Made by a program: the position numbers and the translations under genes. A DNA stretch of 64,000 bases from Megamerina dolium (taxonomy: Eukaryota; Arthropoda; Insecta; Diptera; Megamerinidae), in NCBI GenBank assembly GCA_963854835.1, contig OY978530.1, positions 16,512,616 to 16,576,615 on the forward strand, in the 5' to 3' direction. Of this stretch, positions 11,331 to 22,806 are shown in pieces. Each line of letters starts with the position of its first letter. Within the stretch, counting starts at the first letter, position 1. Under the pieces are notes generated by a model. The model was given only the letters and a program-made list of their open reading frames with translations, was not told the origin of the DNA and ran no database searches.

Positions 11331-13484
11331 GTTTTTGGTGTGTTTCTAGTGCCGATAATACACTGGATTTGGGAACTCGCGTGTGTAAACTATGGTATCT
11401 TCGCTCCAGTTCTCTATGGTTGCATGGACAGGATGGCTTCAATCTCCTCCATATTCTTGGCCTGAGTCAACCCCTCGCTTTTGGTCCTTCCAATTTAAGC
11501 ACATAAGTAATGAAAATAAGCTAGATTGCGTATTTACAGTTTAGTCGACACCTGGTCGATGTCACTTTCTTTGTTTTGGTCATTGCGTTTGCTTGACCTA
11601 TTGACTGAATTATTATAATCGCATAATTTACATTTTGTGCATCAGGTTATTGTTTACTTATTCGCTTTTTAATTAATTCTACTTTATGTGTTTTCTATTA
11701 TTCATAATTACTGCAATGATTATGCAGTAATCAAAGTCAACGTTCTTTATGTTTTACATTTATTTCGTAACAACGTTTTACGCGTGTTTACCGTATGCGT
11801 GAATATGTATACGTCGTGAACTAAAATATGCTGCAATAGCTATGGCTCCATATTTTAACTCACAACACTTATCAATGTGAAATATTTGAGTGTAAATATT
11901 GTAACTTAGATTGTTTAAATTTATTGGTTGTTAAAGTTGTTGGTGTCGCCATCCAGTTGTCAAAGTGTTTGAAAAATAAACCGGTGTACACAATTTTTAA
12001 GATTTCTATCTCCAAATTTGTAACTGTTTGAATGGAATTTTCTGCAAGCCATCGTAGGATACGAGGCCTTTTGCCTACAAAACTAAGAGCACCCAAGCTA
12101 TTCCTTCTCTAGACTTCGAGTGTCATAATTACAATATCTGCAAAAACAATAAAGTAGTTAAAATTATGGGTTGTCCGGTGCTCGTGTTGCACGTATATAT
12201 TTAACAGGAAAAACAGTTAAAAAACAAGCAGTATAATAAGCATAAAAAAATCTTTAATATCAAGAATGTAAGTAAAATTTTGCTTTCAAATAAAGAGGTT
12301 TTTACTGTGGAACCAAGGAATGGTGGAACATTTATAACGAAGTAACTCACATAATGAATTACTTGGTATAACCCAATCTGAAATGGAGCACATCAATAGC
12401 GCTTCTGAGGTGCTCAAAAGTAGCACTGAAGTGCATCGCTCTCCCTTTAAAAAGTGCTGAATTTAACATTGGCATGTCATTGCGAGGAAGCGCTTCCCTT
12501 AATGCGCTTCTATTACATTTTACGTGTGGTGTAGTGCAGAGGGAATTGTGCGATGTGAATTTCTCTTTCTCTACGTCATAAGCATAAGCAATAAATTGTA
12601 CTCTAATTGGTTGCCGAACATTTTTAACAAAACAAGTGCGAGCAAAACCTCACAGCATGAATATTCGACAGCAACTGACTGCCCTTACCATGTCTGTGTG
12701 CTCGTGTCTGTGGAAGACAAAAACAGCTGAACTTCACGCGTGAATTGAAATGCGTGATTTGATATGCGGAATAACTGATTTGAAGTGCTGCCTATTGCCT
12801 ACTCAAAGCGCACGAAAGAAGCGCATCAAAATCGGCTCTTTACATTCCTCTTCATATGTTCTAAGATGCTCATCAATATATACGATTGGGAACTTAGTTG
12901 GAACAAATACACATTTAGGCATATATCAAATCGCCTGCTATTGATAAACAACAAATATTTATCTTGCAACTAAGAACGAGCAACAGCAAAAATTCGTATA
13001 TCACTTTTACAACATTCCGCCGAATTCAATTTCATGGTTAAGGTCATATGAAACGTATGAAGATGTTGCGGATCTCCTCTCTGATATTTAAAGCGTCAAT
13101 CGTGGAGACGGTGCATAGATAAAATTAAGTTTTTATTATAAATAAACTAAATAGTGGAAAGTAATTCGTTATATGCGTATAAATTTAGTCAATTTAAAAA
13201 ATTCTGTGATTAAAAGCATACAATGCGGAAGGGGTAAAACATATGAACGTATAAATTAATTGATAATAAAACTGAAATAGAAGTAATTAAAACAGTTATA
13301 AATACCGAAATTATGAGGAAAATTAGTGAAAATAGTCAAAAGTGTTAATAATAAATATTAGTTTATATACATGCAAATTTTGATGAATCTCACCAGTGTA
13401 AAGAATATCAGCCAAAAATGCCTTAAGCAAAGTGTTAATCGGCACGTGTTGCTAGTCCTTTGTATCAATATGTTGCTGAGAAGG
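11331..13484. other. Unit interior without recognisable gene
   Basis: AT-rich sequence conserved between all units and the inverted copy. A small minus-strand ORF at 11872-12096 (starting MGALSFVGKRPRILRWL) recurs in unit 3 and the inverted copy but is frameshifted by an extra T in unit 2, arguing against function. A segment at about 12360-12540 has several AGCGCTTC/GTGCTCAAAAG-like short motifs. No family resemblance is evident. Confidence 0.5.
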
Positions 13485-13517
13485 TAACATATATATTGAA
13501 TATATATGTATATTATA

Positions 13518-13600
<83 letters not shown>
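13485..13600. repeat. (TA)n microsatellite, unit 1
   Basis: Nearly pure TA dinucleotides, about 115 bp. Equivalent blocks are at 19223-19334 (unit 2) and 24787-25050 (unit 3, longer and interrupted by G). Confidence 0.95.
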
Positions 13601-13604
<4 letters not shown>

Positions 13605-14198
13605 TTAACCACATCTGTTGCAATGCATACAACATGTCGGTGTTGCAGCTGTTATACTAAACAGTCCAGTTATTTCATGACATTTCTTCATTTCCATTGA
13701 CTTCATTTAACGCTGTACCATTTGCTATTGGAACTTATGTATATAACCTTAACTTGGGGTCAAGCAAGTGTGCAGGTGTGTGGATGTGCGAGTGTGCTTG
13801 AGGTCAGGCATATTCGCGCGTCTGTGTATTTACAGATCTGCATTGTTCTTTGCAGAGTCAGAATATGCGCAATACAGCCGTAGCTTTATATACGGCGCTA
13901 GCCTCTATCTGACCAAGACCGCTAGTTCGCGACTCTGTCACATCCTGCTTGAGGTGACGCTGCTAATTAACAGAACACTACGGCTCTAGACCTGGGAGTC
14001 GATAAAATCCTTCCCCCAATCCAGGGTGTTATGCGTTTCCGTGCCCAGTGTTTAGTTTGCAGCCAGGGGACTATACTGGCTGTATTTTAACGGAGTCTTT
14101 CTGATAGCTGTCCGCCTCAGGGAGTAACTGTGGACTTTCCGGAGTATAGGGCTGTGCTTCAGACGACCTCCAAGTCCTTCCTAGAAGATTAGACCGCG

Positions 14199-14940
14199 AT
14201 GCCTGATACGTCGGGTAAGCGGTCGTATATGAAATATGGAAAACAAATTAAAAATTGCCTCGGACAATTCCGAAAACCCCAAAAGGCCTCTCCCCTGGAG
14301 GTCAGGCCCAAGTCCAAATCGGACACCACAGGGACTCGTCCAAAATTGTAACTTCTTCGGGAAGAATGGAGCATAAGATAAGGCTCCTCCGCTGTCCCTA
14401 AAGCACCTGTCTGCAGGAACACACCAGTTCTCGCCACTAAACCACTGGAATCGAGAAAATCAGTGCAAGTTAGCAAAGGGTCTGTGGCCACCATATCAAG
14501 ACCCGCTGCTATTAAGACACTAACAAAGGCTGTGACACCTGTTTCAGCAGCCACATCCCCTTTGGACTTAGCTCAATCAGCTTCAGCTACTGCCTCTAAT
14601 TTGAAGGCTCCCGCTAAACCAATTAGCGGGTCTATCCTGACATATCGGAAAAGAAGAGCCGCTTTCAGAATTTGTGAAAAGTTCGGTACCGTCCTGGTAA
14701 CAGAACTCTAAGAGCGAGAAAAAGAATCTCTGGAGTGGGCAAAAGGCATAATCGCTGAACGCAAAAATACCCGTTCTTCTGGACTTGCGTCTTAACGGCA
14801 ACGCTCGCAAGAAGAGCATCTGTCTAAGCCAAAAAAGGCGAACACTTCGGCTTCGGCTACAGTTAACACCCCAGGCGCGTTCCTTCAGTGACGTGGCAAA
14901 GGACCACCTTATCCTTGCCGTTGTTGAGAGCCAAAATATG
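14199..14940 (+). pseudogene. LOA-type LINE ORF1 N-terminal fragment, unit 1
   Basis: The ATG at 14199 opens MPDTSGKRSYMKYGKQIKNC and closes after about 55 codons. Other frames continue with LTYRKRRAAFRICEKFG (about 14630-14685) and QARSFSDVAKDHLILAVVE (about 14870-14925), patterns of LOA/Jockey-group ORF1 N-termini ending just before the DUF4780-like domain. Upstream sequence from about 13750 is probably the LINE 5' UTR. The fragment stops at about 14940; no 3' part is present. Copies are in units 2 (19933-20674) and 3 (25656-26394). Confidence 0.6.
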
Positions 14941-15593
14941 AAATATACACATATGCATATTTTGCCTCGCGACATATTTCCCGAAATTGGGAACTACATA
15001 TTTGTCAATACACAAACCAACATTACTCGAAATTGTGATATACACAATCCATACTAATATTACTTATAATTCTGGAATGCCAGAATATTGAGCCATCTGA
15101 GTTGTAGTTGGGTGTGAAAATGCTGACAAAGCACTTTCCCACACAATTCGTAGTTCTGCACTTACGTAAGCATACATGTTTAGACATTCCATGATAACTA
15201 AACTCACGCTGTCTACTCATGTGTGAGAATATCAAAGAGTTGCTTTCTCACGTAGAATATACACACATGGGGAGTTCATCGATCGTGTACATACATTGTT
15301 TTATTTCGATTTTGTTCACTTTATCACCACTTTCACCTATATAATTTTATATTTTACACCAATATATAATTTTATACATTTACACTAATATTCTTTTATA
15401 CTTTTACACTAATATACTGGAGGGCATCGTAAGGATCGCAGTGTTTTGCAGTTTCTTCCAATCTAACACTTCACAATTTAGAACAATACTATTGTGTATG
15501 TGAGAGAGATGCCGGTGAGCTCATACCTTGGTTGTGTTGTACTGATGTTGTTTTTGATTAACCGTTCTTTAATAATGAAATAATAAAAAAAAA

Positions 15594-15892
15594 TATATGT
15601 GGCACTTAAATCTCCGAAGGTCTCATTGGCCGAGCTTCTCTTCCATAACTGTTGTGAGTGTTAAATTTTGGACAGTATTAGAAGGACCTACTTATTTTAG
15701 AAAAAAAAAATTATTTACTTATTTATTTACTTATTTTAGCCGGTTCCGAATGGCAGAACCCTTGTGACTTCACTTTTTCTGAGCTTTGTCACAAAGTTCT
15801 TTTAGAAGCTTTTTCATGGCAAGTAGTTACTATCGGAAGAATTGCCAATTGCTTGCCGACAGAAAGCCAACACACTGAGCTACGGCACCCAT
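15594..15892 (-). mobile_element. tRNA-derived SINE, internally deleted (unit 2)
   Basis: Same deleted SINE as in unit 1, with only scattered substitutions (for example AAAGTC to AAGGTC near the T-rich end). Confidence 0.75.
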
Positions 15893-16161
15893 AAATATAA
15901 ATAATAAATAATAATAAATAAAAATCGACTTGTTGCCGGTGTTTTTGTTGTCATCATCTTTTCCAATTTCAGATGATTGGTATTGTTACTTGATGACAAA
16001 TCTTGCTGTTGTTGTTGCTGTTTTTCTTCATTAATTGTTGTTGCTAATACGGTTGCTGTGAAGGCGGTGCTGCTGCTACTTGTGGTTGTTGTTGTATTCA
16101 CATTAGCACACTTTTTATCACCTTTAGAATTGTTAAGCCTTTCGTTGGTGGTCAATACCAT
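15880..16161 (-). CDS. Hypothetical Q/S/T/N-rich ORF (unit 2)
   Basis: A 93-codon minus-strand ORF beginning MVLTTNERLNNSKGDKK. It has runs of threonine, serine and six glutamines, then a lysine/threonine-rich part; the last 15 codons run through an AT-rich tract into the SINE head. The composition resembles low-complexity N-terminal exons of dipteran regulatory genes, but nothing identifies a family. It is intact in unit 2, unit 3 and the inverted copy, damaged in unit 1. It may be a captured host exon or chance coding over CAA/CAG repeats. Confidence 0.3.
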   Translation of the reverse strand: MVLTTNERLNNSKGDKKCANVNTTTTTSSSSTAFTATVLATTINEEKQQQQQQDLSSSNNTNHLKLEKMMTTKTPATSRFLFIIIYYLYLWVP

Positions 16162-16696
16162 TGCACAAAGTAAATGTTTAAATCAAATTTTGATTTATTT
16201 CAATAATTTTGACATCGGAAGAAATTCCGTATTGAAACGAGAGAGAAAAATACGTAGATTACAAACGAACTGTTTTTTATTTAATGTATTTTATTTATTA
16301 GAAAAAACACCTGAAAGTATATATATAAACGCCACGACACTCATTATATTACGAATTTAATTAAATATGGTCCACAATTGGAACTTTTTAGGGATATAAT
16401 TTTATACAATAAAAAGTCGAGATATATATATATAAAATGAACAAAAAAATGTGCGCACTGTTCGTGTCGGGAAAAATCAAGTAAGGAAAATGAATAAGAA
16501 CAAGAACAAACGAATCGACTTCTGACTGATCAAGTCAGAGTTGCAATTTGCCTTCTATAACGTGGCACCAAAATTGAGACAGTGCGCGCGACGTCATTTT
16601 CTGGCGTAGACAACTCTCACTCTGACTAACTGACTATTTTATTAGGGGTCTATATATATTTTATAAATATATATGTTGTCTATTAACCTATATTCA

Positions 16697-17058
16697 TCCA
16701 TTTGACTGGCTTTTTCCAATTATGATTCAAGTCAAAATGTTGCTTCAGGAACTCTGGATCAAAGGCGCTGATTGGGACGAATGTGTCAAGCCAATGTCCC
16801 TCTTAAATCGTTTGAATCGTTGAATCGTTGAATGAATCGTTTTATTGAGGATTTATCTGCCATGGACCATATTGAAATTCGCAGATGGATAGATTTTGGA
16901 CCTCTCCGAAAAACTCAAATATATGGATATTGCGACTCTTCTGAAAAGGCATACAGTGCAGCTCTTTACATTCTGTCAGAATTGAACAATTTAGTTTCGT
17001 CACATCTCTTGGTGGTAAAAACTAAAGCCTCCCTCGCTTAGAGTTCTGCGGCGCAGTT
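16697..17058 (+). pseudogene. BEL/Pao pol fragment, unit 2
   Basis: Equivalent of 10986-11330, with a slippage-like GAATCGTT expansion at about 16806-16845 that shifts the frame inside the RT connection. Confidence 0.78.
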
Positions 17059-19222
17059 CATGTTTTTGGTGTGTTTCTAGTGCCGATAATACACTGGATT
17101 TGGGAACTCGCGTGTGTAAACTATGGTATCTTCGCTCCAGTTCTCTGTGGTTGCATGGACAGGATGGCTTCAATCTCCTCCATATTCTTGGCCTGAGTCA
17201 ACCCCTCGCTTTTGGTCCTTCCAATTTAAGCACATAAGTAATGAAAATAAGCTAGATTGCGTATTTACAGTTTAGTCGACACCTGGTCGATGTCACTTTC
17301 TTTGTTTTGGTCATTGCGTTTGCTTGACCTATTGACTGAATTATTATAATCGCATAATTTACATTTTGTGCATCAGGTTATTGTTTACTTATTCGCTTTT
17401 TAATTAATTCTACTTTATGTGTTTTCTATTATTCATAATTACTGCAATGATTATGCAGTAATCAAAGTCAACGTTCTTTATGTTTTACATTTATTTCGTA
17501 ACAACGTTTTACGCGTGTTTACCGTATGCGTGAATATGTATACGTCGTGAACTAAAATATGCTGCAATAGCTATGGCTCCATATTTTAACTCACAACACT
17601 TATCAATGTGAAATATTTGAGTGTAAATATTGTAACTTAGATTGTTTAAATTTATTGGTTGTTAAAGTTGTTGGTGTCGCCATCCAGTTGTCAAAGTGTT
17701 TGAAAAATAAACCGGTGTACACAATTTTTAAGATTTCTATCTCCAAATTTGTAACTGTTTGAATGGAATTTTCTGCAAGCCATCGTAGGATACGAGGCCT
17801 TTTTGCCTACAAAACTAAGAGCATCCAAGCTATTCCTTCTCTAGACTTCGAGTGTCATAATTACAATATCTGCAAAAACAATAAAGTAGTTAAAATTATG
17901 GGTTGTCCGGTGCTCGTGTTGCACGTATATATTTAACAGGAAAAACAGTTAAAAAACAAGCAGTATAATAAGCATAAAAAAATCTTTAATATCAAGAATG
18001 TAAGTAAAATTTTGCTTTCAAATAAAGAGGTTTTTACTGTGGAACCAAGGAAAGGTGGAACATTTATAACGAAGTAACTCACATAATGAATTACTTGGTA
18101 TAACCCAATCGGAAATGGAGCACATCAATAGCGCTTCTGAGGTGCTCAAAAGTAGCACTGAAGTGCATCGCTCTCCCTTTAAAAAGTGCTGAATTTAACA
18201 TTGGCATGTCATTGCGAGGAAGCGCTTCCCTTAATGCGCTTCTATTACATTTTACGTGTGGTGTAGTGCAGAGGGAATTGTGCGATGTGAATTTCTCTTT
18301 CTCTACGTCATAAGCATAAGCAATAAATTGTACTCTAATTGGTTGCCGAACATTTTTAACAAAACAAGTGCGAGCAAAACCTCACAGCATGAATATTCGA
18401 CAGCAACTGACTGCCCTTACCATGTCTGTGTGCTCGTGTCTGTGGAAGACAAAAACAGCTGAACTTCACGCGTGAATTGAAATGCGTGATTTGATATGCG
18501 GAATAACTGATTTGAAGTGCTGCCTATTGCCTACTCAAAGCGCACGAAAGAAGCGCATCAAAATCGGCTCTTTACATTCCTCTTCATATGTTCTAAGATG
18601 CTCATCAATATATACGATTGGGAACTTAGTTGGAACAAATACACATTTAGGCATATATCAAATCGCCTGCTATTGATAAACAACAAATATTTATCTTGCA
18701 ACTAAGAACGAGCAACAGCAAAAATTCGTATATCACTTTTACAACATTCCGCCGAATTCAATTTCATGGTTAAGGTCATATGAAACGTATGAAGATGTTG
18801 CGGATCTCCTCTCTGATATTTAAATCGTCAATCGTGGAGACGGTGCATAAATAAAATTAAGTTTTTATTATAAATAAACTAAATAGTGGAAAGTAATTCG
18901 TTATATGCGTATAAATTTAGTCAATTTAAAAAATTCTGTGATTAAAAGCATACAATGCGGAAGGGGTAAAACATATGAACGTATAAATTAATTGATAATA
19001 AAACTGAAATAGAAGTAATTAAAACAGTTATAAATACCGAAATTATGAGGAAAATTAGTGAAAATAGTCAAAAGTGTTAATAATAAATATTAGTTTATAT
19101 ACATGCAAATTTTGATGAATCTCACCAGTGTAAAGAATATCAGCCAAAAATGCCTTAAGCAAAGTGTTAATCGGCACGTGTTGCTAGTCCTTTGTATCAA
19201 TATGTTGCTGAGAAGGTAACAT

Positions 19223-19249
19223 ATATATTGAATATATATGTATATTATA

Positions 19250-19334
<85 letters not shown>
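19223..19334. repeat. (TA)n microsatellite, unit 2
   Basis: Nearly pure TA tract at the same unit position as 13485-13600. Confidence 0.95.
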
Positions 19335-19338
<4 letters not shown>

Positions 19339-19932
19339 TTAACCACATCTGTTGCAATGCATACAACATGTCGGTGTTGCAGCTGTTATACTAAACAGTC
19401 CAGTTATTTCATGACATTTCTTCATTTCCATTGACTTCATTTAACGCTGTACCATTTGCTATTGGAACTTATGTATATAACCTTAACTTGGGGTCAAGCA
19501 AGTGTGCAGGTGTGTGGATGTGCGAGTGTGCTTGAGGTCAGGCATATTCGCGCGTCTGTGTATTTACAGATCTGCATTGTTCTTTGCAGAGTCAGAATAT
19601 GCGCAATACAGCCGTATCTTTATATACGGCGCTAGCCTCTATCTAACCAAGACCGCTAGTTCGCGACTCTGTCACATCCTGCTTGAGGTGACGCTGCTAA
19701 TTAACAGAACACTACGGCTCTAGACCTGGGAGTCGATAAAATCCTTCCCCCAATCCAGGGTGTTATGCGTTTCCGTGCCCAGTGTTTAGTTTGCAGCCAG
19801 GGGACTATACTGGCTGTATTTTAACGGAGTCTTTCTGATAGCTGTCCGCCTCAGAGAGTAACTGTGGACTTTCCGGAGTATAGGGCTGTGCTTCAGACGA
19901 CCTCCAAGTCCTTCCTAGAAGATTAGACCGCG

Positions 19933-20674
19933 ATGCCTGATACGTCGGGTAAGCGGTCGTATATGAAATATGGAAAACAAATTAAAAATTGCCTCGGACA
20001 ATTCCGAAAACCCCAAAAGGCCTCTCCCCTGGAGGTCAGGCCCAAGTCCAAATCGGACACCACAGGGACTCGTCCAAAATTGTAACTTCTTCGGGAAGAA
20101 TGGAGCATAAGATAAGGCTCCTCCGCTGTCCCTAAAGCACCTGTCTGCAGGAACACACCAGTTCTCGCCACTAAACCACTGGAATCGAGAAAATCAGTGC
20201 AAATTAGCAAAGGGTCTGTGGCCACCATATCAAGACCCGCTGCTATTAAGACACTAACAAAGGCTGTGACACCTGTTTCAGCAGCCACATCCCCTTTGGA
20301 CTTAGCTCAATCAGCTTCAGCTACTGCCTCTAATTTGAAGGCTCCCGCTAAACCAATTAGCGGGTCTATCCTGACATATCGGAAAAGAAGAGCCGCTTTC
20401 AGAATTTGTGAAAAGTTCGATACCGTCCTGGTAACAGAACTCTAAGAGCGAGAAAAAGAATCTCTGGAGTGGACAAAAGGCATAATCGCTGAACGCAAAA
20501 ATACCCGTTCTTCTGGACTTGCGTCCTAACGGCAACGCTCGCAAGAAGAGCATCTGTCTAAGCCAAAAAAGGCGAACACTTCGGCTTCGGCTACAGTTAA
20601 CACCCCAGGCGCGTTCCTTCAGTGACGTGGCAAAGGACCACCTTATCCTTGCCGTTGTTGAGAGCCAAAATATG
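19933..20674 (+). pseudogene. LOA-type LINE ORF1 N-terminal fragment, unit 2
   Basis: Near-identical to 14199-14940, with the same stops and the same 3' boundary, so it was duplicated as part of the unit rather than inserted independently. Confidence 0.6.
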
Positions 20675-21341
20675 AAATATACACATATGCATATTTTGCC
20701 TCGCGACATATTTCCCGAAATTGGGAACTACATATTTGTCAATACACAAACCAACATTACTCGAAATTGTGATATACACAATCCATACTAATATTACTTA
20801 TAATTCTGGAATGCCAGAATATTGAGCCATCTGAGTTGTAGTTGGGTGTGAAAATGCTGACAAAGCACTTTCCCACACAATTCGTAGTTCTGCACTTACG
20901 TAAGCATACCTGTGTAAGCATACATGTTTAGACATTCCATGATAACTAAACTCACGCTGTCTACTCATGTGTGAGAATATCAAAGAGTTGCTTTCTCACG
21001 TAGAATATACACACATGGGGAGTTCATCGATCGTGTACATACATTGTTTTATTTCGATTTTGTTCACTTTATCACCACTTTCACCTATATAATTTTATAT
21101 TTTACACCAATATATAATTTTATACATTTACACTAATATTCTTTTATACTTTTACACTAATATACTGGAGGGCATCGTAAGGATCGCAGTGTTTTGCAGT
21201 TTCTTCCAATCTAACACTTCACAATTTAGAACAATACTATTGTGTATGTGAGAGAGATGCCGGTGAGCTCATACCTTGGTTGTGTTGTACTGATGTTGTT
21301 TTTGATTAACCGTTCTTTAATAATGAAATAATAAAAAAAAA

Positions 21342-21640
21342 TATATGTGGCACTTAAATCTCCGAAGGTCTCATTGGCCGAGCTTCTCTTCCATAACTGT
21401 TGTGAGTGTTAAATTTTGGACAGTATTAGAAGGACCTACTTATTTTAGAAAAAAAAAATTATTTACTTATTTATTTACTTATTTTAGCCGGTTCCGAATG
21501 GCAGAACCCTTGTGACTTCACTTTTTCTGAGCTTTGTCACAAAGTTCTTTTAGAAGCTTTTTCATGGCAAGTAGTTACTATCGGAAGAATTGCCAATTGC
21601 TTGCCGACAGAAAGCCAACACACTGAGCTACGGCACCCAT
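21342..21640 (-). mobile_element. tRNA-derived SINE, internally deleted (unit 3)
   Basis: Same position and same internal deletion as in units 1 and 2. Confidence 0.75.
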
Positions 21641-21909
21641 AAATATAAATAATAAATAATAATAAATAAAAATCGACTTGTTGCCGGTGTTTTTGTTGTC
21701 ATCATCTTTTCCAATTTCAGATGATTGGTATTGTTACTTGATGACAAATCTTGCTGTTGTTGTTGCTGTTTTTCTTCATTAATTGTTGTTGCTAATACGG
21801 TTGCTGTGAAGGCGGTGCTGCTGCTACTTGTGGTTGTTGTTGTATTCACATTAGCACACTTTTTATCACCTTTAGAATTGTTAAGCCTTTCGTTGGTGGT
21901 CAATACCAT
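21628..21909 (-). CDS. Hypothetical Q/S/T/N-rich ORF (unit 3)
   Basis: A 93-codon ORF with the same translation as the unit-2 copy. No transcription signal can be proven. On its own strand an AT-rich TATAAAAT motif lies roughly 240 bp upstream of the ATG. Confidence 0.3.
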   Translation of the reverse strand: MVLTTNERLNNSKGDKKCANVNTTTTTSSSSTAFTATVLATTINEEKQQQQQQDLSSSNNTNHLKLEKMMTTKTPATSRFLFIIIYYLYLWVP

Positions 21910-22444
21910 TGCACAAAGTAAATGTTTAAATCAAATTTTGATTTATTTCAATAATTTTGACATCCGAAGAAATTCCGTATTGAAACGAGAGAGAAAAATA
22001 CGTAGATTACAAACGAACTGTTTTTTATTTAATGTATTTTATTTATTAGAAAAAACACCTGAAAGTATATATATAAACGCCACGACACTCATTATATTAC
22101 GAATTTAATTAAATATGGTCCACAATTGGAACTTTTTAGGGATATAATTTTATACAATAAAAAGTCGAGATATATATATATAAAATGAACAAAAAAATGT
22201 GCGCAATGTTCGTGTCGGGAAAAATCAAGTAAGGAAAATGAATAAGAACAAGAACAAACGAATCGACTTCTGACTGATCAAGTCAGAGTTGCAATTTGCC
22301 TTCTATAACGTGGCACCAAAATTGAGACAGTGCGCGCGACGTCATTTTCTGGCGTAGACAACTCTCACTCTGACTAACTGACTATTTTATTAGGGGTCTA
22401 TATATATTTTATAAATATATATGTTGTCTATTAACCTATATTCA

Positions 22445-22806
22445 TCCATTTGACTGGCTTTTTCCAATTATGATTCAAGTCAAAATGTTGCTTCAGGAAC
22501 TCTGGTTCAAAGGCGCTGATTGGGACGAATGTGTCAAGCCAATGTCCCTCTTAAATCGTTTGAATCGTTGAATCGTTGAATGAATCGTTTTATTGAGGAT
22601 TTATCTGCCATGGACCATATTGAAATTCGCAGATGGATAGATTTTGGACCTCTCCGAAAAACTCAAATATATGGATATTGCGACTCTTCTGAAAAGGCAT
22701 ACAGTGCAGCTCTTTACATTCTGTCAGAATTGAACAATTTAGTTTCGTCACATCTCTTGGTGGTAAAAACTAAAGCCTCCCTCGCTTAGAGTTCTGCGGC
22801 GCAGTT
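22445..22806 (+). pseudogene. BEL/Pao pol fragment, unit 3
   Basis: Same fragment and same GAATCGTT expansion as unit 2. Confidence 0.78.

Larger units (their letters stand above)
9614..15295. repeat. Composite tandem repeat, unit 1 (5682 bp)
   Basis: The sequence from TTGTTTTATTTCG at 9614 recurs almost unchanged at 15296 and 21044. Unit 1 contains, in order: a 25-bp-type minisatellite (about 9657-9736), a SINE on minus, a damaged Q/S/T/N-rich ORF, an AT-rich block, a BEL pol fragment (10986-11330), about 2 kb without a recognisable gene, a (TA)n block (13485-13600), and a LOA-type 5' UTR plus ORF1 start (about 13750-14940). Unlike the other copies, unit 1 has small deletions near 10400-10445. 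Confidence 0.93.
15296..21043. repeat. Composite tandem repeat, unit 2 (5748 bp)
   Basis: A direct head-to-tail copy of unit 1, visibly near-identical over its length. It shares two derived changes with unit 3: an expanded GAATCGTT motif at about 16806-16845 and an extra CTGTGTAAGCATAC near 20910. Both are absent from unit 1, and the first is also absent from the inverted copy, so units 2 and 3 are sister copies. Confidence 0.93.

Noticed and set aside
11872..12096. 74-aa ORF conserved among units as a possible gene
   Set aside because: Unit 2 has a one-base frameshift in it, and neighbouring non-coding sequence is equally conserved, so there is no sign of selection on the protein.
12524..12973. 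Recurring small ORFs (68, 64 and 62 aa) in all unit copies
   Set aside because: Overlapping frames in AT-rich DNA without recognisable motifs. They recur only because the unit is duplicated; unit 3 has a deletion that changes the first one without compensation.
14189..14554. 121-aa minus-strand ORF in each unit
   Set aside because: It is antisense to the LOA-type ORF1 start and shows no domain; a shadow of the coding strand.
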